Shown: positions 1-6,773 of the stretch, one piece after another
How positions within the stretch are numbered: the stretch's first letter is position 1
How the letters are laid out: every line of letters starts with the position of its first letter
Assembly: GCA_037447295.1 (NCBI GenBank)
Contig: JBBIGZ010000075.1
Span: 1-12,947, forward strand
Length of the DNA stretch: 12,947 bases
Source of the DNA: 630D-37 sp037447295
GTDB lineage: Bacteria; Chloroflexota; Anaerolineae; Anaerolineales; Villigracilaceae
Direction: 5' to 3'
The notes under the pieces: model-generated
The model's database searches: none
The model's input: only the letters and a program-made list of their open reading frames with translations
What the model was told of the DNA's origin: nothing
Made by a program: the position numbers and the translations under genes

Positions 1-4
1 CGGG

Positions 5-724
5 TCAGCGCTTGACTTCGATCCTGGTGGCGGTGAAGGAGCCATCGGCTTCGGCATACCCTTTGACTTCAACATAGGCTCCTATCCGCACGGTGCCCTT
101 CTTCTGTTTGATCTGGGTATTTGCTGCGACGTGCACAACGCGCCCGCTCACCGTCCAATCACCGATCAGAGTGCCATCCGGCAAGGATTCGATGTAACCG
201 TAGAATTTGGTGGTGCTACGACCTTTCTTTACTTCGATCTTGGTGGCGGTGAAGGAGCCATCGGCTTCAGAATAGCCTTTGACTTCTACATAGGCACCGA
301 CCTGGACAATCCCTTTCTTTTGTTGGATGATGGTAGATGGCGTAACGTTGACAATGCGTCCGGCTACCGTCCATTCACCGATCAGTGTGCCGTCTGGCAG
401 GGATTCCACCATCCCGTAGAACTTTTCGGCCTTGACCTCGATCTTCGTGGCATTGATGGATCCATCTGATTGCAGGTAACCTTTTACCTCTACCATGCGG
501 CCGATCTCAGCCGGGACTTCCTGCTTGATATACGTGGTGCTGAAGACGTGCACCGTATATCCGCTCACCACCCAATCACCGATCAAGGAACCGTCAGGAA
601 GCTCTTCGATCATGCCATATAGCTTGAACTGACCTGATCTGTTGGATGCAAGGGCAGGCTGTGGTAGGAAAGTCGCCAGCATTAAGAGGCTCAACAACAG
701 GGAAGAGAAAATACGTTTGAACAT
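5..724 (-). CDS. Secreted protein of three tandem DUF5666-like repeats
   Basis: A 239-aa exported protein. Residues 1-26 form a signal peptide: MFKR, a hydrophobic Leu-rich stretch, then PALA before Ser-Asn. The rest is three repeats of about 66 residues (roughly 33-98, 101-166 and 173-238). Each has the pattern F/Y-YG-ESLPDGTLIGDWTVSG, V-V-V, then VGAYVEVKGY-DGSF-ATKIEVK. This small beta-barrel pattern matches DUF5666-type domains; their biochemical role is not known to me. Repeats 2 and 3 are closer to each other than to repeat 1, also at DNA level, which suggests a later duplication. I chose the ATG at 724 because an AGGAG site at 731-735 sits 6 bases before it. The in-frame TTG at 730 would touch that site. 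It probably acts in the envelope or outside the cell. The gene is divergent from xseA. Confidence 0.8.
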   Translation of the reverse strand: MFKRIFSSLLLSLLMLATFLPQPALASNRSGQFKLYGMIEELPDGSLIGDWVVSGYTVHVFSTTYIKQEVPAEIGRMVEVKGYLQSDGSINATKIEVKAEKFYGMVESLPDGTLIGEWTVAGRIVNVTPSTIIQQKKGIVQVGAYVEVKGYSEADGSFTATKIEVKKGRSTTKFYGYIESLPDGTLIGDWTVSGRVVHVAANTQIKQKKGTVRIGAYVEVKGYAEADGSFTATRIEVKR

Positions 725-756
725 AGGCAACTCCTTTTCTGAAATCTTGCAATTCT

Positions 757-788
757 AAGATAGCAAAATGCGGAGGGGAAATGGTCAA
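757..788 (-). promoter_or_regulatory. Possible promoter of the DUF5666-repeat gene
   Basis: On the minus strand TTGACC (783-788) lies 20 bases upstream of an extended -10, TGC-TATCTT (757-765). The spacer is longer than the usual 17, but the TG extension could compensate. Transcription would start near 750, leaving a leader of about 26 bases with the AGGAG site. Seen by eye only. Confidence 0.35.
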
Positions 789-983
789 TATCCTGTGATA
801 GTTTGTTTAAGGGTTTGTAATCTCTTGTGGTGTTTCATTGCAGGAAAGTGATTATGTAACAAGATGTCCCAACCTTTTTCGATCCCTTGTGGAAATTGTC
901 CTTTCAACGCAAATTCTTGAGAAGTTTGACAACCGAAAATTGCTTCTACTGAAAACAATGAAATTCCCTAACAGCGAATCGGA

Positions 984-1017
984 GAATGTTGACATTCCTT
1001 CTCATTCGGAGTATCCT
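984..1017 (+). promoter_or_regulatory. Probable xseA promoter with overlapping palindrome
   Basis: A perfect TTGACA (989-994) is followed after exactly 17 bases by TATCCT (1012-1017). Transcription from it would start around 1023-1025, essentially at the xseA start. The -35 box sits inside an inverted repeat, GAATG-TTGA-CATTC (984-997), which could be an operator. A second TTGACA at 926-931 has no convincing -10 at normal spacing. Confidence 0.45.
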
Positions 1018-1019
1018 CA

Positions 1020-2279
1020 TTGCCGATGTCGCGTCAACCTTCATTGTTCGCGCCTTTGATCTGGTCGGTCAGCGATCTGACCCGTTACCTGCGGATATTG
1101 CTGGAGGACGATCCTGCCTTGCAGGATGTTTGGGTGCGTGGCGAGATTTCTAACCTCTCGCGCCCGGTCTCCGGGCATGTTTACTTTACCATCAAGGATC
1201 AAGGGGCTTCGCTCCGCTGTGTGATGTGGCGCAGTGATGCGGCGCGCTTGCGTCTCCCGTTGCAGGATGGATTGGCGGTCGAAGCGCATGGGACGATCAG
1301 CATCTACGAGCCGGCAGGACAATATCAGCTCTATGTGGATGCCATTCGGCCTCAGGGGGAGGGAGCGCTTTACCAGGAATTTCTGCGTTTGAAGCAACGT
1401 TTGGAAGCAGAAGGTTTGTTCGATGAGGCGCGCAAGCGTCCGTTGCCGCTTTTGCCGCGGCGGATCGGGGTGGTGACTTCTCCCAGCGGTGCGGCGTTGC
1501 GAGATGTTTTGAACACATTGCGACGGCGCTTGCCTTTGGTGGAGGTCGTTTTGGCACCCTCCTCGGTGCAAGGCGATGAGGCTGTGCCAGAACTGGTGGC
1601 GGCGCTGGAGGCACTGAACTGCTATCTGAAGCCGGATGTGATCTTGCTGGCACGCGGCGGCGGTTCAATGGAGGACCTTTGGGCTTTTAACGATGAACGC
1701 GTGGTGCGCGCAGTGGCGGCTTCTGAGGCGCCGGTGATCAGCGGGGTGGGACACCAGACGGATTTCACGTTGGTGGATTTTGCCGCTGATGTGCGTGCGC
1801 CTACTCCCACCGCGGCGGCCGAGCTGGCAACGCCGCTGACATTGGAAGATTTGCTGGCAAATGTCGGAGGATTGGAAGAGCGATTAGGCTTGGCGATGGA
1901 GGGCTTGCTGGAACGTAGGAAGCGGGATTTGCAGGAATTGGAGGCCGGCTTGCGTTTCGCCTCCCCGATCCATCGTTTGCAGCGAGAGCAGCAACGCTTG
2001 GATGAACGAGCTCGGCGTTTGCTGGCGGCAGTAGCTCAAGGTCTGGAACGCGAAGCGCTGCAGCTGAAGGGGCTGGAGCGGCGTCTGCAGGCACTGAGCC
2101 CATTGGCAGTGTTGAGCCGGGGGTACGGGATCCTTTCCGATCTCCAAACCGGAGAGCCGATTGTGCATGTACGGCAGGTCGTTCCGGGGATGCATTTTGT
2201 AGTGCGACTTGCCGATGGTCGTTTTGAGGCCTGGGCCGGAGACAAAAAGGAGGAATTTTTCGATGAAGGAGATTTATGA
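1020..2279 (+). CDS. xseA: Exodeoxyribonuclease VII large subunit
   Basis: Catalytic subunit of exonuclease VII, which with XseB degrades single-stranded DNA from both ends into oligonucleotides. It takes part in mismatch repair and DNA damage handling in the cytoplasm. At 419 aa the length is normal. Residues about 14-110 are the N-terminal OB-fold (VWVRGEISN, SGHVYFTIKD, YEPAGQYQLYVD). Residues about 130-315 are the nuclease domain, with RIGVVTSPSGAALRD, ARGGGSMEDLWAFNDE (211-226), GVGHQTDFTLVDFAAD and RAPTPTAAAE. A coiled-coil region follows, then the conserved LSRGYGIL near 366. Start: the TTG at 1020 has CGGAG at 1007-1011, 8 bases upstream. The ATG at 1026 is the alternative, and would give a nearly leaderless message if the promoter at 989-1017 is used. 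Its last 17 bases overlap xseB. Confidence 0.96.
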   Translation: MPMSRQPSLFAPLIWSVSDLTRYLRILLEDDPALQDVWVRGEISNLSRPVSGHVYFTIKDQGASLRCVMWRSDAARLRLPLQDGLAVEAHGTISIYEPAGQYQLYVDAIRPQGEGALYQEFLRLKQRLEAEGLFDEARKRPLPLLPRRIGVVTSPSGAALRDVLNTLRRRLPLVEVVLAPSSVQGDEAVPELVAALEALNCYLKPDVILLARGGGSMEDLWAFNDERVVRAVAASEAPVISGVGHQTDFTLVDFAADVRAPTPTAAAELATPLTLEDLLANVGGLEERLGLAMEGLLERRKRDLQELEAGLRFASPIHRLQREQQRLDERARRLLAAVAQGLEREALQLKGLERRLQALSPLAVLSRGYGILSDLQTGEPIVHVRQVVPGMHFVVRLADGRFEAWAGDKKEEFFDEGDL

Positions 2280-2499
2280 ACTGACTTACGAAGAGGCCTT
2301 TGAAGAGCTAGAGCAGATCGTCCGGCGCTTGGAAGAAGAAGCCCATTCGCTTGAGACGGCGCTCCAGCTTTACGAACGGGGGCAGGCACTGGCTGCGCAT
2401 TGTCGCCGCTTGTTGGAGCAGGCAGAATTGAAGGTGCAACAGATTTCGGAGGGTGCGTTGCGTCCTTTTGATGAGGCGGGGGGAGGAGGGCGTGTTTGA
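2263..2499 (+). CDS. xseB: Exodeoxyribonuclease VII small subunit
   Basis: A 78-aa all-helical subunit that binds several-fold to XseA and is needed for exonuclease VII function. It has the family pattern: LTYEEAFEELEQIVRRLEEE, then LETALQLYERGQALAAHCRRLLEQAELKV. The ATG at 2263 is preceded by a strong AAAAAGGAGG site at 2244-2253 with a 9-base gap. That choice gives normal family length, whereas the longer frame starting at 2209 would add unrelated residues. It overlaps the end of xseA by 17 bases, consistent with coupled translation. Its last residues form a Gly-rich tail because the next gene's ribosome binding site (GGAGGAGGG, 2482-2490) lies inside its coding sequence. Confidence 0.95.
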   Translation: MKEIYELTYEEAFEELEQIVRRLEEEAHSLETALQLYERGQALAAHCRRLLEQAELKVQQISEGALRPFDEAGGGGRV

Positions 2500-2941
2500 G
2501 GCTTTACTTGGAAATAAAATTCTGGTGACTACTCTGGTCGCCTGGGCTCTGGCGCAGGGGCTCAAGCTGCCGATTATGTCGTTTATCGAGCGTCGCTGGA
2601 ACTGGTCGGTAGTGCTGAGCGCCGGAGGGATGCCCAGCTCTCATTCGGCGCTGATTGTGGCCTGCACGGTGGCTATTGGGCTGTGGGAAGGATTTGGCTC
2701 GCCCCTTTTTGCGCTGGGGGTGGCTATCGCAATGATTGTGCTGTATGATGCGGCCGGCGTGCGCCGTCAGGCCGGCATCCATGCTGAACGGATCAATTTC
2801 CTTTTTGATGAGCTATTGAAGGGCCATCCCTTCAGCGAGGACGATCTGCGGGAAGTGCTGGGGCACACTCCTTTGGAGGTGGTGGCGGGCACGTTGCTAG
2901 GGATCGGCGTGGCCGTGCTGTTGTGGTGGCTCTGGCGCTAA
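2492..2941 (+). CDS. DUF212 / YuiD-like PAP2-related membrane protein
   Basis: A 149-aa membrane protein of the DUF212 family, similar to B. subtilis YuiD and distantly related to PAP2 phosphatases and vanadium haloperoxidases. The conserved stretches are present: GGMPSSHSA (45-53), DAAGVRRQAG (86-95) and LGHTPLEV (123-130). Hydrophobic helices lie at about 10-28, 50-66, 71-85 and 130-147. The physiological substrate of the family is not established; phospholipid or pyrophosphate chemistry is only a guess from the fold. I chose the GTG at 2492 because it gives family length and follows GGAGGAGGG, though the spacing is short (about 2-5 bases). An ATG at 2471 without a good site is the alternative. 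It overlaps xseB by 8 bases. Its TAA stop overlaps the stop of the convergent kinase gene. Confidence 0.88.
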   Translation: MFEALLGNKILVTTLVAWALAQGLKLPIMSFIERRWNWSVVLSAGGMPSSHSALIVACTVAIGLWEGFGSPLFALGVAIAMIVLYDAAGVRRQAGIHAERINFLFDELLKGHPFSEDDLREVLGHTPLEVVAGTLLGIGVAVLLWWLWR

Positions 2942-4386
2942 GGTTTCTTTTCTGCCGGTAGGACCAAGTAAAAGGTCGTGCCCTTGCCAAGCGTAGATTC
3001 TACCCAGATTCTTCCCTGGTGGTTATCTACGATGCTTTTGACGATGGCCAGACCTAGTCCGGAGCCTATCACTTCATCGGGAATGTTGCTGGCGCGGTAA
3101 AACTTCTCGAAGATGCGAGATTGCTCTTCTGGAGGGATGCCGGGGCCGGTATCCCTGATCTTGAAGATCAGCTGGGAATCTTGGCGTTGCAGGCTGATTT
3201 CGATGCTCCCACCAGGGGGAGTATATTTGATGGCATTGCCGATCAGATTATCCAGCATCTGACGTAGCCGCAAGGGGTTGCCGCGAACGGTCGGCAGATC
3301 GGGAGCGATATCCACATGGAGCTGCAGGTTTTTTTGCTCGATCAGGCTGCGTAACATATCGATCGAATAGGAGAGGATGGCTTCCAGGTGCACGCTTTCG
3401 CGGCGTGTATCGAAGCCGGCTTCTAGCCTTCCCAAGTCCAGTAGATCATTGACCAGGGCGGTGATGTTTTCGACGCTGGTTTTGATGCGATCTAGGAAGA
3501 CGCGCTGCTGATCGGTAAGCGGGCCGACGCGTTCGATCAGTTCAGTATAGCCCAGCACCGCAGTGAGTGGGGAGCGCAGATCGTGCGAAATGGTATGGAC
3601 GAAGTCGTTTTTCATGCGGTCGATCTCTTTCAGGTATGTAATATCCTGCAAAGTGATGGCCTGACCGATCTGCGGGATCGGGGTGATCTGGGCATGGTAG
3701 ACGCGCCCATCTTGGAAGTGGATCTCATGATAAGAGAGACGGGATTCCCCAGAACGCAGGATCAGATCCTGGAGATCGGGGTGAGGGATGGCATCCAGTA
3801 AGGGTTTTCCTTTGAGGGTTTCCTGTGTCAGCCCGAAGATGCGTTGTGCTGCCGGGTTGAGCAGGAGGACTTTGCCCTCCGAATCCAACAGGATCACCCC
3901 GTCTTCAATGCCGGCAAAGATGGTTTCGTAGCGTCGACGCTCGGCCTCGGTGAGTTCGATCTTCTTCTCCAGGGATGCGGTGGTCTTTTTGACCTCATGC
4001 CGCAACCAATCGCCGATGCGGTGGGCGCGTAACAGGCTGCGTTCGATGGCTTGTCGCAGGTCTTCGATGCGCAGAGGGGGGTAGATATAGGCGGTTAATC
4101 CCAGTTCTAGAGCGCGACGATACGAGGATATCTTTTCCGTATCTTCGTAGAGTACAATGGGTAAGGTGGGAAAACGCTCCAATAAATTCTCGGCAAAGCT
4201 TAGGCCGTCCTTTTCAAATCCGACGTGTAGCAGTACCAGCGCAGGAATAGAGGACTGAAAGATTTTTTCTGCCGCTCCGCGTTCTTCGGCCAAGGCGACT
4301 TCATAGCCGAGTGAATGCAGGGCGCGCTCCAAGAGTAAGCGCTCAGAAGAAGCAGGGAAAGCAAGAAGAATTAACGGCACACTCAT
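2938..4386 (-). CDS. PAS sensor histidine kinase with a degenerate receiver domain
   Basis: A 482-aa cytoplasmic kinase with no membrane segment. Residues 1-118 fold like a receiver but lack the switch residues: the acidic pair is Ala9-Phe10, the phospho-Asp position is His54, the Thr is Tyr80 and the Lys is Pro103. A short coiled coil (130-150) leads to a PAS domain (about 153-253, with NPAAQRIFG). The kinase core is intact. The HisKA domain has its phospho-His at 268 (SHDLRSPL). The ATPase domain has an N-box (N380, N384), a G1 box DTGPGI (412-417), an F-box IFEKFYR (425-431) and a G2 box GSGLGLAI (441-448). It should autophosphorylate; no partner with an intact receiver is in the window. 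It overlaps the upstream receiver-GAF gene by ATGA, which implies coupled translation. A neighbour with an intact Asp may lie elsewhere in the genome. Confidence 0.92.
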   Translation of the reverse strand: MSVPLILLAFPASSERLLLERALHSLGYEVALAEERGAAEKIFQSSIPALVLLHVGFEKDGLSFAENLLERFPTLPIVLYEDTEKISSYRRALELGLTAYIYPPLRIEDLRQAIERSLLRAHRIGDWLRHEVKKTTASLEKKIELTEAERRRYETIFAGIEDGVILLDSEGKVLLLNPAAQRIFGLTQETLKGKPLLDAIPHPDLQDLILRSGESRLSYHEIHFQDGRVYHAQITPIPQIGQAITLQDITYLKEIDRMKNDFVHTISHDLRSPLTAVLGYTELIERVGPLTDQQRVFLDRIKTSVENITALVNDLLDLGRLEAGFDTRRESVHLEAILSYSIDMLRSLIEQKNLQLHVDIAPDLPTVRGNPLRLRQMLDNLIGNAIKYTPPGGSIEISLQRQDSQLIFKIRDTGPGIPPEEQSRIFEKFYRASNIPDEVIGSGLGLAIVKSIVDNHQGRIWVESTLGKGTTFYLVLPAEKKP

Positions 4387-5558
4387 GACGTTGACTTCTT
4401 TTCAGAGATGAAATCGGGGGCCGGGATGGTTTGTTCGATGATGGGTTGCAATTTGCGCAGTGATGCTTCCGCCAGGTGCAGGGCGCGTTTTTGCTCTTCG
4501 GTCAAGGGGCCGGCTTGCTCTTTTAGCACCAGTTCCAGTGGATAGATGGCCGTTTGGATGGCTTCGCTCACCGCTTTGCGCAGCGATTGGCGCAGCTCGT
4601 TTTGACGGCGCTCTCCCTGACGGGCGAGCTCGGCGGCCTGCTCGACGGCGCGGAAAAGCCGGGCATTGACCAGCGAAATCGAAGCATAATCGGCAATGGC
4701 CTCCAGCAGGCTTTGTTCTTGCTGGCTGAAGGGTTTTTCGGCATTGCGCACAACCAGCAAAACGCCGATGATTTCCTTTTGCACTTTGATCGGCACAACC
4801 GCCGCGGCCTTGCCCAGCTGTGCGATTTTGAAGCGCGCCAGGGGAGCACCATGGATGGTCAGAGTTTCGCCCGAGGCGATAACCAGGGTGCTCAAGCCGT
4901 CATCTAGGGGCTGATTGAGCTTCTTTGCCCAGGCCGCGGGTAGATTTTTATGAGCTACGAGCAGGTAGGATTTGGTCTTTTCATCCTGGAGAAGAAGCCA
5001 GGCGATATTGGCCTCGCCGACCTGGAGTGCCCCTTCTAGAATGCGTTGAAAAAGTAGGCGCTGATCGGTGATCGAGAGAACTGCTTTGCCCAGAACAAGC
5101 AAGGTGCTCAGATCGCGCACCCGACGCTGGAGCTCCTCATTCAGTCTGCGCAGCTGGGCATCCAGGCGTTCGCGTTCACGGCGTTCCCGCACCCGCCGCA
5201 GCGCCCGTTCCACGGCGGAAACAACCTCGGCTTCGCGTGCCGGCCAGAGCAGGTAATCATGCGCACCCAGGCGGAACGCTTGAATGACCTCCGGCTCATG
5301 TCCTTTGAGGGCCAGGACGATGATCGGAATATCGAGATTTTGGGATTGGAGGGCTACCAGTAGATCTTTACCGCTTAAGTCGGGGAGGGAAAGTGCGGTC
5401 AGAATCACATCGGGCGGCGATTGTAAGATATGCCGAATGGCTGCGCCTGCTTCACCGATGACCGTTACCTGATAGCCTAACGGTTGGAGTGTTTGGCGCG
5501 CAATGCTATCGCTAATATCCAGGTCGTTTTCGATGAGCAAAATCCTTTCCCCGGCCAT
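4383..5558 (-). CDS. Receiver-GAF protein with non-phosphorylatable receiver
   Basis: A 391-aa cytoplasmic signalling protein. Residues 5-122 are receiver-like (ILLIENDLD, LGAHDYLLWP). The phospho-Asp position is Ala55, the Thr position Ala83 and the Lys position Trp105, so phosphorylation of the normal kind is not expected. A charged helix (122-150) links to a GAF domain (about 150-305: VPIKVQKEIIGVLLVV, then a closing helix near LLEAIADYASISLVNARLF). A second coiled coil (300-330) ends in a segment (about 325-380) that resembles a HisKA helix pair, with Pro340 and GPLTEEQKRAL, but carries Gln335 where the His should be. No ATPase domain follows. ATG 5558 is preceded by TGGAG with a 7-base gap. 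It is the first gene of a two-gene unit with the PAS kinase and is probably its regulator or scaffold. Confidence 0.88.
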   Translation of the reverse strand: MAGERILLIENDLDISDSIARQTLQPLGYQVTVIGEAGAAIRHILQSPPDVILTALSLPDLSGKDLLVALQSQNLDIPIIVLALKGHEPEVIQAFRLGAHDYLLWPAREAEVVSAVERALRRVRERRERERLDAQLRRLNEELQRRVRDLSTLLVLGKAVLSITDQRLLFQRILEGALQVGEANIAWLLLQDEKTKSYLLVAHKNLPAAWAKKLNQPLDDGLSTLVIASGETLTIHGAPLARFKIAQLGKAAAVVPIKVQKEIIGVLLVVRNAEKPFSQQEQSLLEAIADYASISLVNARLFRAVEQAAELARQGERRQNELRQSLRKAVSEAIQTAIYPLELVLKEQAGPLTEEQKRALHLAEASLRKLQPIIEQTIPAPDFISEKKSTS

Positions 5559-5810
5559 GTGAAGACTCCAATGTGAGATGGCATGATTTTAACCCATTTT
5601 GGGTTTTGTGGATGCATTCGTCTGGGCTTGTGTTGTGCCCGCTTGGTGGTTGCGCTTACATTTGCACATCCCTTTCATTTCGCTTTTTGAGTGAAAATTT
5701 GCCGGCAAATGCCATCCTGCCGAGATCGGCGTATGCGCTTTGGGAAAGCCGTCGTTCGCGTTCAGCGATTTCCCGACCCGAGATGCAGATATCTTGATTA
5801 AGCGTTTGCT
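5559..5810. other. Gene-free region between signalling and zinc operons
   Basis: About 250 bases. The left part is the upstream region of the receiver-GAF gene. The right part follows the end of the zinc operon and contains an imperfect candidate hairpin, GGGAAA (5742-5747) with TTTCCC (5769-5774), without a T-run, so it is not a confident terminator. Frames seen here on either strand have no recognisable protein. Confidence 0.5.
5586..5605 (-). promoter_or_regulatory. Possible -10 element and overlapping inverted repeat of the signalling operon
   Basis: On the minus strand TAAAAT (5586-5591) could be a -10 box about 30 bases before the start at 5558. No fitting -35 was found. A perfect 6-base inverted repeat with a 3-base centre, AACCCATTTTGGGTT (5591-5605), abuts it and could be an operator. 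Weak evidence, by eye only. Confidence 0.25.
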
Positions 5811-5814
5811 CTAC
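5800..5814. repeat. Half copy of a dispersed palindromic repeat at a stop codon
   Basis: AAGCGTTTGCTCTAC is identical over 15 bases to 10031-10045. In both places the minus-strand reading is GTAGAGCAAACGCTT and its TAG is the stop codon of the adjacent minus-strand gene. Only one arm of the palindrome is present here. Confidence 0.55.
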
Positions 5815-6392
5815 GGAGGGTAACGCTTGATGAAGGCTTGGCGTCCAATCCAAAAGCTCACTCGCCCCAATTTCCACATCGGATGGCGGTAGGCGCTTTC
5901 GGGGTTGTAAGTCCAGATCAGCCACCAAGTGTAAAAATTCTCCCAGAATTCGCCGAAGCGCCCTAATGGAGAGGAATACGGGAAGACGGAAAAGCCGAGA
6001 TGGATGAGCAATTTTTCCGCGGCCGGGTGTTCCGGGGTAAGATGGGCGGTTGAGCCTCCCAGTGCGAGAATATTCGAAAGGTCGCGAGTTTGCTGCAAGT
6101 ACTGAGCCAGTGCATAGAATGAGTCCCGAAGTCGGCGATGGAAATTCGTTGCCCAGGCGAGGGTGTGACCTCCTGAAGGTACTGACAAGCGCTCGTTCCA
6201 CAAGTGGAGTAGTAGCACCGGTGCCCCGCGGGGAACCATACCATCGTCGATGTGAATATCGTAGGGCGCGTTCTCTCTTTGAATGCGCAGGATGATCCCT
6301 TCGGCATCCGAAAAGGGATAGACCTGTAGCCTTCGGCTTAGCCAGGTATCGAAAGAGCGGATCAGGGTCCGAAGAGGATTAGCGGCGTTCAA
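5811..6392 (-). CDS. YkoP-like domain protein, last gene of the zinc operon
   Basis: A 193-aa soluble or peripheral protein. Residues about 25-135 fit the YkoP-like pattern: GIILRIQRE, a DDG-MVPRG turn (49-55), LLHLWNERL (61-69), HRRLRDSFYALAQYL (85-99), an ALGGSTAHL strand (110-118) and HLGFSVF (131-137). Such domains occur alone or fused to polysaccharide deacetylases in other bacteria; their biochemical role is unknown to me. The C-terminal 55 residues are rich in Trp, Phe and Tyr (FWENFYTWWLIWTY), which suggests membrane association. The start is the TTG at 6392, overlapping the preceding gene by 14 bases with no clear ribosome binding site, so translation is probably coupled. The TAG stop lies inside a short repeat shared with 10031-10045. 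Confidence 0.65.
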   Translation of the reverse strand: MNAANPLRTLIRSFDTWLSRRLQVYPFSDAEGIILRIQRENAPYDIHIDDGMVPRGAPVLLLHLWNERLSVPSGGHTLAWATNFHRRLRDSFYALAQYLQQTRDLSNILALGGSTAHLTPEHPAAEKLLIHLGFSVFPYSSPLGRFGEFWENFYTWWLIWTYNPESAYRHPMWKLGRVSFWIGRQAFIKRYPP

Positions 6393-6759
6393 TGAGCCAA
6401 ATTCCCAGGATGATCAACAAAGTGCCTACCCATTGTGCCGGGCGGATCGGCTCTCGAAAATACCAGCCGGCAGCTAAGACCTGCACCCCTATGACCGCCA
6501 GACCGGTGGTGAGCGGAAAGGCAATGCTCAAAGGCAGGTAGCGTAGGAGGGCGGTCAGGGTCAGAACGGTGATAAATCCCGAAAGATTGCCGATCACCTG
6601 CCAGAAGAGGAAAGCGCGCCAGTCCTTGCTCTGCGCCGAAAGCTTGAACCCCGCATTTGCCAGGATGTTGAAGACAAGATTCAGGAAAAGGAAACCGATC
6701 ACAATCACGGATTCCTGACCTACGCGGAGCAGAAAGGCGGTGCGCAAACGGGTCAACAT
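6379..6759 (-). CDS. Four-helix DMT/EamA-like small transporter
   Basis: A 126-aa integral membrane protein with four hydrophobic helices (about 18-41, 50-71, 74-98 and 108-124). The last two follow the EamA/SMR pattern: LPLSIAFPLTTGLAVIGVQVLAAGWYFREPI, then WVGTLLIILGIWLI. The length equals half of a ten-helix EamA protein and matches small multidrug-resistance or ArnE/ArnF-like subunits, so it should work as a dimer. The substrate cannot be read from sequence; the motifs of proven SMR drug pumps are not clear. ATG 6759 follows GGGAGGAG at close spacing, and the TTG one codon later is an alternative. It sits 14 bases after znuB and overlaps the YkoP-like gene by 14 bases, so it probably belongs to the zinc-regulated transcript. 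Confidence 0.8.
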   Translation of the reverse strand: MLTRLRTAFLLRVGQESVIVIGFLFLNLVFNILANAGFKLSAQSKDWRAFLFWQVIGNLSGFITVLTLTALLRYLPLSIAFPLTTGLAVIGVQVLAAGWYFREPIRPAQWVGTLLIILGIWLIERR

Positions 6760-6773
6760 GCTCCTCCCACTAC

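Larger units (their letters stand above)
725..1019. other. Gene-free divergent promoter region
   Basis: About 295 bases between two divergent genes, more AT-rich than the flanking genes. It holds the possible promoter of the repeat protein at its left end and that of xseA at its right end. A 73-codon plus-strand frame at 838-1059 has no recognisable protein and runs into xseA in another frame, so I do not call it. I see no RNA gene or strong terminator in the middle part. Confidence 0.6.

Noticed and set aside
838..1059. 73-codon plus-strand open frame in the divergent promoter region
   Set aside because: No recognisable domain, no ribosome binding site, and it runs into the well-supported xseA in a different frame and covers its promoter.
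5742..5774. GGGAAA/TTTCCC hairpin as terminator of the zinc operon
   Set aside because: Six-base stem with a 21-base loop and no T-run on the relevant strand; too weak to call.
5573..5797. Plus-strand frame between the signalling and zinc operons
   Set aside because: Low-complexity mixed composition, no homology pattern, no ribosome binding site, and it lies antisense to the upstream region of the receiver-GAF gene.
5656..6201. 181-codon minus-strand frame overlapping the YkoP-like gene
   Set aside because: Arg/Pro/Ser-rich shadow translation. The overlapping frame 5811-6392 matches a known domain pattern and fits the operon.
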